The notes under the pieces: model-generated | What the model saw: only the letters and a program-made list of their open reading frames with translations | The model's database searches: none | What the model was told of the DNA's origin: nothing | Translations under genes and position numbers: made by a program | Origin: Escarpia spicata | Taxonomy: Eukaryota > Annelida > Polychaeta > Sabellida > Siboglinidae | Direction: 5' to 3' | NCBI GenBank assembly: GCA_963995525.1 | Contig: OZ023214.1 | Span: forward strand, 34,450,625-34,514,624 | Length of the DNA: 64,000 nucleotides | Part shown: one piece after another, positions 57,546 to 64,000 of the stretch | Layout of the letters: each line of letters begins with the position of its first letter | Numbering within the stretch: the stretch's first letter is position 1

Positions 57546-59034
57546 TTTAACAAGATTTAACAAGATTGCCACACAGAGAATTAACTCTAGGTGGCAGGTG
57601 GACAAGGAAGCCCTTGGCTTATCGAGAGTCCGACCCTTATATCTATGTGTATCCCGCCCGTCTGAGGTATGTGTCGATTTTATTTTTAAACATATTCACG
57701 CTACTAGCACCCACACAATCAGCAGGTAATCTGTTCCATTCATTTACAGTCCTTTGTGAAAATGAAAACTTTCTTATATCCAATCTACTCTGCTCCTTTG
57801 CTAATGCAAGATCATGTCCTCTAGTCCTTCTATCTTTCTTAACTGAGAAAAACATATTTCTATCAATATTTTCATAACCCTTCAATATTTTAAACACTTC
57901 TATCTGATCTCCTCTCAATCTCCTGGTCTCTAGTGTTGTTAAACCGCATTTTTTTAGGCGTATTTCATAACTAAGATCCTTCAGATTTGGTATCATTTTA
58001 GTTGCTCTCCTCTGCACTCTTTCTAGCATATCTATGTCCTTCCTGCGATATGGCCTCCACGCTTGAATACAATATTTTAAATGAGGCCTAACTATTGTTT
58101 TGTACAGCGGTATTATTAGCTCTTTTTCCTTATACGTTATGTTTCGCCTAATTAATCCAAGGATTTGATTTCCCTTTGAAGCTGCAATTCTGCACTGCTC
58201 TGAAATCTTCATATTAGCACTAACGGTTAACCCTAAGTCCTTTTCTTTTACAGTAGTACTTAGTACAGTACCCCCCATTGTATATTCTACTTCTTCGTTC
58301 CCATGTCCTATGTGGAGGCATTTACATTTCCCAAAATTGAACATCATTTGCCACTTTTCAGACCATTTGATCAACCTGTCAAGATCATCTTGTAAATGCT
58401 GTCTATCTCCATCACTTTTAATCCTTCTAAACACTTTTGTATCATCCGCAAATTTCAACACCTTGCTTGTTATTTCATCATCCAAATCGTTGATGTATAT
58501 TAAGAATAATATAGGACCTAATACTGATCCCTGTGGTACCCCACTCAATACCGATTTCCAGTTTGAAGCCTCCCCATCAACTACTACACGTTGTCTTCTG
58601 TCAATCAGCCATTGTTCTATCCAGTTTATTATACCATTTCCTATGCCATGGGCCTTTAGTTTAAGCAGTAATCTTTGATGTGGTACTTTGTCAAAAGCTT
58701 TTTGAAAATCTAAGTAGACGATATCTACTCATCTACCCACTTAGTGATGTCTTCCAAAAAACATAACATATTTGTTAAGCATGACCTCGCTTTAAAAAAA
58801 CCATGTTGAGATGGGTTTATCAAGTTTTGTTTAACAAGAAAATCCACCATGTGATCTTTAATTAGTCTTTCTAATAATTTACAAATCACTGATATTAAAC
58901 TCACTGGTCTATAGTTCTCTGACTTGTTTCTCGAACCTTTTTTGAATAACGGTATAATGTTTGCTTCTTTCCATTCTAAAGGAACCACTCCCTCTTCTAA
59001 TGACAAGTTGAAAACTGTTGCAAGTGGTATGCTA
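57546..59034 (-). mobile_element. CR1 copy B, 5'-truncated, inserted in the SINE
   Basis: Nearly identical to CR1-A 1284-2785 and ends with the same 10-bp doublet. The RT tail is open for 301 codons (58548-57643): it starts at SGVPQGSVLGPILF, includes the catalytic KFADDTKVFR, and runs to RRAGYT. The upstream RT part (59006-58725) is in another frame because ten bases present in CR1-A (GGTGATCCCT near 2465) are missing at about 58729. AATTGA flanks both ends (57540-57545, 59035-59040). Confidence 0.92.
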
Positions 59035-59040
59035 AATTGA

Positions 59041-59125
59041 ACAGGACTCTGAGGGAATAAAGTGTAAAGCGCTTTGAGCAGTCCAAAGGATAGGGTTCTG
59101 CGCTATAACTTTAACCTTTAATCAC
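59041..59125 (+). mobile_element. SINE 3' part after the CR1 insertion
   Basis: ACAGGACTCTGAGGGAATAA, GTGTAAAGCGCTTTGAGCAG and GTTCTGCGCTATAACTTTAA: the GCGCTTTGAG...GCGCTATA tail shared by many SINEs that borrow LINE machinery. Confidence 0.8.
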
Positions 59126-59440
59126 GGAAGGGTTCATTATAATTATCATGCGCAATGCTACAATGCATTTGTGTTATGTTAAGTATATGGTCAATGCTCA
59201 TGACAGTCGCACATTCATATGGTAGTTCAGATTATAATCATGTTATATGAGTGAGTATGAAAATTTTCCTCAGTTAAGCTTATTAGTTCGATTCATGTAT
59301 TTATATGTTGACCTTATATCAAGGGGTCATAATAATTATTATACACAATGTTCCCCTGTTAAATGTACTTGCGCTATGTTGCATGTACGATAGATGCTCA
59401 TGAGAGTAACATACGTAAATTATGCTGAGCATAATTATGT
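59125..59440. repeat. Diverged direct repeat of about 120 bp
   Basis: 59125-59250 and 59320-59440 share TCATAATAATTAT(C/T)AT, CACAATG, TGCGCTATGTT/TGTGTTATGTT and GATGCTCATGA(C/G)AGT in order. An old duplication separated by about 70 bases. Confidence 0.5.
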
Positions 59441-59449
59441 TATTTAGGA

Positions 59450-62400
59450 GACCAGTTAGACAAGTAAGTCCAGCTAGTCGTGCATAATTTGATACCAATA
59501 AACATTTTTATCCAAAACCTTAGGCAATATTAAAATATTTTAATGTCTATGTATGCTGTTTTATTCTCTGAATATGATATAATACTTTTAATATGTTATC
59601 TAGGATATATGCCTGCTTTCAAAACTGCAAGAATTGCTTCTGTTGCAATGTTTTCCAACATGACCCTATTTTGGCCATAATAGTCGTGGACTCAAAATAA
59701 TATTTCATACAAACATGGCAGAATGGGCTCCAATCCACAAGATGAACGACGAATTCGTTACATTTATGAACCGCTGCAACTACTGCCGTGGGCTGCGTGG
59801 TTGCCTTATTTATTATAATGTGTAATGTTATTTATATAATTATACAAATTACGTTAACACCTCCTACCCCAATATCACAACTTCCACCTTTTTTTAGGCC
59901 AAACTCCACGCACATACCATATTTTAGGACCATCCTCTCATCTCGAAATTATTGCCAGTCATTGGAGTAGTTCAAACAATTGGCATGTAACCAAATTATA
60001 TTTTTAGAAAATATATTTACTTGTAACGAAGTAGTATTATTGAAAGTATCCGTACATATCACATCGTTAATTTGAGTTCATTTGCACTAAATGTATATAT
60101 GTATATATATATATATAAACTAAACAGCCGTTTAGAAAACATTACCACTGAATTTATAAATTCAATTGAAAAAGGCTGATTTTGCACCAGAAGTCAAAGG
60201 TGAAATTTGTGAACAACCTCGTGTAGCAATGCTGCTGACAGTGAACAAGGACATAAACACGTTGGATTGCAGCTACGCGGAAGATATCTAACAGCCGCTG
60301 CAGCACACCCTCAAACGTGCCGAGTGGCCTGGATTGATGGCGCGAGTGGTCAAATGGCATCTAAGCAATATATAACCTACGCAGTTTGTGACGCGCTGTA
60401 GCATAAAATCCTGCAGTTGTAAAATAATACAATTCCGGCCCTTCAATGCGCATGTCCGGAAATAGAAGTTTGCTGTGTAAGGGAAAAAGTATGCGTAATA
60501 TTTTACTTAAAGGTGCTCAATCACTTCGTTTGCCCATCGCCAATCCGGTTCTTTTATGTCCAGATGTGTAATGTGTGAACAATTTAACTAGTGCGCACAG
60601 TCGGTTTAATTAAAAAAAATGCGTACTTGTTTTTTAATCGTAAAAAAAAGAGTTGTCGTTACAGCGGGTATCGCTGGCGAAAGCCAATTGCGCTGTCTGC
60701 CTACTGCGCCACTTCGGTCACGTGCTTTACGCGAGATCGGCATCCCAGGCATTCGAAAACAATAACAACACACACGTGCTTTAGCGTATCAAGATGAAGA
60801 TTATAATTCCAAAGTAGTTGTACGAAGGTACGTATTACACTATCGCAGTTAGCAACAAGAACGCGTAGCCGTGTATTAATTCAACGAGAATTGCAACTTG
60901 CGAATGTCTACACTCGACTCGAGCCTGACAAGTCTAGTCTAAGACAGTCACCATATCAGCCAGAGATTCAGTCAGAGAGTGACAACGAGCATAATATTTG
61001 ATATGTATTGTATTTGGTTACGCAGGATGTTGTTAATAAGCTGTTATTCCGACAATACATATTGAGAGTAGATGACGAAATGACAAGTAACATTGCTTTG
61101 GCAGCAGGCCCCTGTTGATCATCCAAGTAACTTAGTCAGGGAGCATCCGTAATGTTGTGCAACAGAACGTCAAACACGGAAATATTATGTTGGTGATCGT
61201 AATTATTAAAACATTTTTTGTGACTCATATTTTTGATACTATTACTGCAGAATATTGTTGATTTGCATTGTATTTTATGCAAAATAATTTAGATTTTTAT
61301 GACAAGCATGATGGTGATGATTTTATTCAATATAAAAATGTAAACGTGTAAATACATAAAATATCAATACACCTAGAGTACACTATATATAAGGATTACA
61401 CAAGAAAATGCACGCACTTGTCTCCATTGTGGTCCTTGATGCCTGGCTATAGTGTATGTAATGCATTAATTGGTATCCTGTGATACCTTTCAACTGACAT
61501 ATGCCGGCTATTCTTATGTATTTACCAATATATGTATATACTCTCACCACAGCAATATATGAATACATAATAATATATGTAACTTGAATTGTGATATTGC
61601 TAGAGACCACACTGCAACCCATGAATGAGAATGAGAGGAGGCAGAAGAGGGGCTAGAGGCGGTCACCCGGGCCAGGCAGACACAGGGAGGATACATAGTC
61701 TGCGGCAGGCCCACATTTGATCAATCCAGGTAATTTCAAATTTATAACAATCAACCACGTATAAGTTATCAAAAAATTGTAATGTGCACATTTAAATATA
61801 CCACATTTGTTTTCATACACATTTTAATAATAACATCTTGGGCATGGAAAACTAGATTGACTTCTGCACTTGTATATTATACCCACAAGTGTATCAACAC
61901 AGACATATTAATACACCTTTAAACAGTATTTAGCATATGGCGATGACTCTGAAATAAGTTTATAAAATAAATTAGTCATTCTTGAAGAAGGTAGACATAC
62001 GTATTATGAACCTTTGAATACTTGACGAGGAAAATATATTGTTAGCATCACAATAACACCTCATTCTGTCATTTCCAACATTCACCTTGACCATTCAACC
62101 TCAGGCTTAAAATGTAAAACATGAATATGTATAGTAGTTACATGGCAGATACTGACATGAAGTTGTATACTGAAAACGAAACTAAAAATATAAATGCGCT
62201 TTACTGATGAGCAGAATTCAAATCAGTCTATAATATTGACTAAGATCAGGCGTCACTGTAATGAAATTGAAAAATTTTAAATTCATGTAATGACAATGAA
62301 CACCTAGTAAAGAAAAATAGTTAAAATTTTTCACCGTTTTGAGAAATTGCATATTCCACTAATGTCTGCATGCTGTATCAAGCCACCCTTCCCCAGAACA

Positions 62401-63610
62401 ACCCTGGTAAACACTGACTGTTCCTAAGATATCAACATGTATAGATGCAGCTGTAGTATAACATTTCTTGCTGCCTTTTTTCTTGTGAAATGATGCAGGT
62501 CATACATGAAACATTATGATATACTGATTATGACAATGAACACATCATAATTATTTACTCCCAACACTACTATGATGCCTGTTTTTTGTTTACTGAATAT
62601 ATGCTTTTTTTTACAGGAAATTGAATTAATGTGCTTAGTACCACTAGCTCTCCAAGTTAATATGGCATACTGGGCAGTTGTATTTGTCCAGGATCTCGGA
62701 CAAGATTCTACAGTCATGCAACATGCTGCATATTAACAGTTTATCATATGAATGTCCACTGAGTGATCCCAATTGTGTCGTGTTGAATCCGTGACAGATA
62801 TTCCCCAGTGCCGATGAGGTGTACACTGGCTTCCAGGTCAGTCAGTTAGCTTGACTGCCTGGAAACCAATGTAGAATGCAGGTTGCTCGACATAAGAATG
62901 TGATGACGCCTGACTAGCTCTGTAGTTGGTGATGGAACGGTGGGTGCCAGGGTCTGCAGAAGTGACAACAACTTTCGATGCTGTCAGACAGGTTCAGTGT
63001 CGAGCATTCTTCGGTGAACTGCATCGGTTTAGATATCGATGACATCACTGTATGTTTTCGCTGTCTTTGATGGTACTGCATACCAGCTTCCTGACATTTT
63101 GCTGTACGTCTGCATCTACCTATACCGGAGACAAAATGACAAATAGGATGGCTCTGACATGCATGATATTTTTATATGTGACGACACATTTATCAAAAGT
63201 CAATAATACAAGGTATTTGTATTCAATTCAACTATAACTTTTAGCAGTGTCCATGAAAAAATACATTAATTATCCAGAATTGTTACAACTGGTAGGGTTT
63301 CATTGCCTTTGTGTTGCTGATAGTCAGTGGCAGCCAGCTGAATTCTTGCAACATACACCAGGCACAAGTTTGTGAGGAAGTAATGGTATTGAAAGCCTTT
63401 TCACATTTTTCAACAACAATCTGTTGATACACTGACAGCAGCATTTTACTTGTTTAAATTATCTATGTATCACGAGGACTGTTATATATTTTTCATACCA
63501 TGTATAATTTTTCTAAATTATTCTTTTTTATCACTGTTTTATATTTTCACAATTTACATAAATTTTCATTTTGCATGATAATTAAACAACATTTGGGTAA
63601 GTTTAGTTCT
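59450..63610. other. No recognised gene
   Basis: Four kilobases of AT-rich sequence in which I see no convincing exon, RNA gene or repeat family. AGCAGGCCC(C/A)-type sequence with TTGATCA(T/A)CCA recurs at 61105 and 61705. Open frames are short and have no recognisable motifs. Confidence 0.4.
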
Positions 63611-63614
63611 GATA

Positions 63615-63830
63615 TGGTGTAGTATCCAGTCCTTGGGATTACTCAAAACGCTTTAAACTTTACTCCCTGGCAGACCTGTTAAATTGAAAACACCATCTTG
63701 ACTTATGTGGGAAGAATTCAGCCACACTGAAATTAATATGCAAAGATTATTCATACAAAAATATCCACCGTCTGTAGCCGGTACTCTTCATACAGTTGAG
63801 TAAAGTGGAGCAATGTAGCATGTAGCGATT
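63615..63830 (-). repeat. SINE, body and tail
   Basis: Minus-strand copy. ATCCAGTCCTTGGGATTACTC (tail), CTTTACTCCCTGGCAGACCTG, CATCTTGACTTATG, ATATCCACCGTCTGTAG, and TACAGTTGAGTAAAGTGGAGCAA (body) follow the SINE order in reverse. The tRNA-like head is not clear. Confidence 0.7.
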
Positions 63831-64000
63831 GTACATGTAATTCTCAGTCACATGGCGATGACCCTGTCTAGTCTAGTCACTATTTTTTGCGAGTTGTAAA
63901 CATACCAAGCATTGCACATACTACAACAGTTTTGAATTTTATATCCTATTGATGTTTTTTTTAAACAAAAAATCATAATATAGTTATTTTTATTTGATAT

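Noticed and set aside
60591..60797. Short plus-strand frame
   Set aside because: No motif and no splice context; not distinguishable from background.

Overview
This window comes from an animal genome. Genes have introns with GT-AG ends, there are tRNA-headed SINEs and several clades of LINE, a THAP-domain gene, very long (CA)n and (TA)n arrays, and one 200-base run of N marking an assembly gap. The repeat families and the small secreted proteins fit a marine invertebrate. I cannot fix the phylum: nothing here is diagnostic, and every family I recognise also occurs in molluscs, cnidarians, hemichordates or lancelets.

Host-type coding sequence is sparse. The best gene is on the minus strand at 18568-14038. 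It has a TATA box, a signal peptide, four phase-0 exons and a hydrophobic C-terminal tail. Its first three exons repeat one domain, so the spliced product is about 814 residues with three extracellular domains and a probable GPI anchor. I do not recognise the family. Two last exons of small cysteine-rich secreted proteins lie at 10244-10552 and 56594-56917 on the plus strand. They share an intron position and phase inside the signal peptide and a mirror-symmetric cysteine pattern. An orphan exon candidate lies at 25609-25801.

Most of the rest is mobile DNA, often nested. From left to right: a Jockey-type LINE (1080-6410) split by an almost complete CR1 LINE (1284-5514, ACATT target duplication); a decayed gene of a repetitive invertebrate family (6415-7846); microsatellites and a fold-back element around the first cysteine-rich exon; an L2-like LINE split by a second LINE (19560-21790); minisatellites (82 bp, 91 bp, 90 bp and 47 bp units); a large inverted-repeat element (32475-34040); an exact 2,246-bp tandem duplication (33940-38431); a hAT remnant (40355-41336); three copies of a repeat that ends in a hairpin, two of them carrying GCGATGC arrays; a palindromic fold-back element (46748-47136); a 5.9-kb TTAA-flanked element (47504-53369); and a SINE split by a second CR1 copy (57305-59125).

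The most interesting composite is the 5.9-kb element. It has 14-bp perfect terminal inverted repeats next to TTAA on both sides, a THAP transposase-like gene reading inward from the right end, and the first exon of a second protein reading inward from the left end. That exon resembles the start of proteins carrying the cytoplasmic (ballast) domain of P2X7 receptors. TTAA targets plus a THAP transposase point to the Kolobok superfamily. The copy looks dead: there is an in-frame stop in THAP exon 2 and no recognisable catalytic region.
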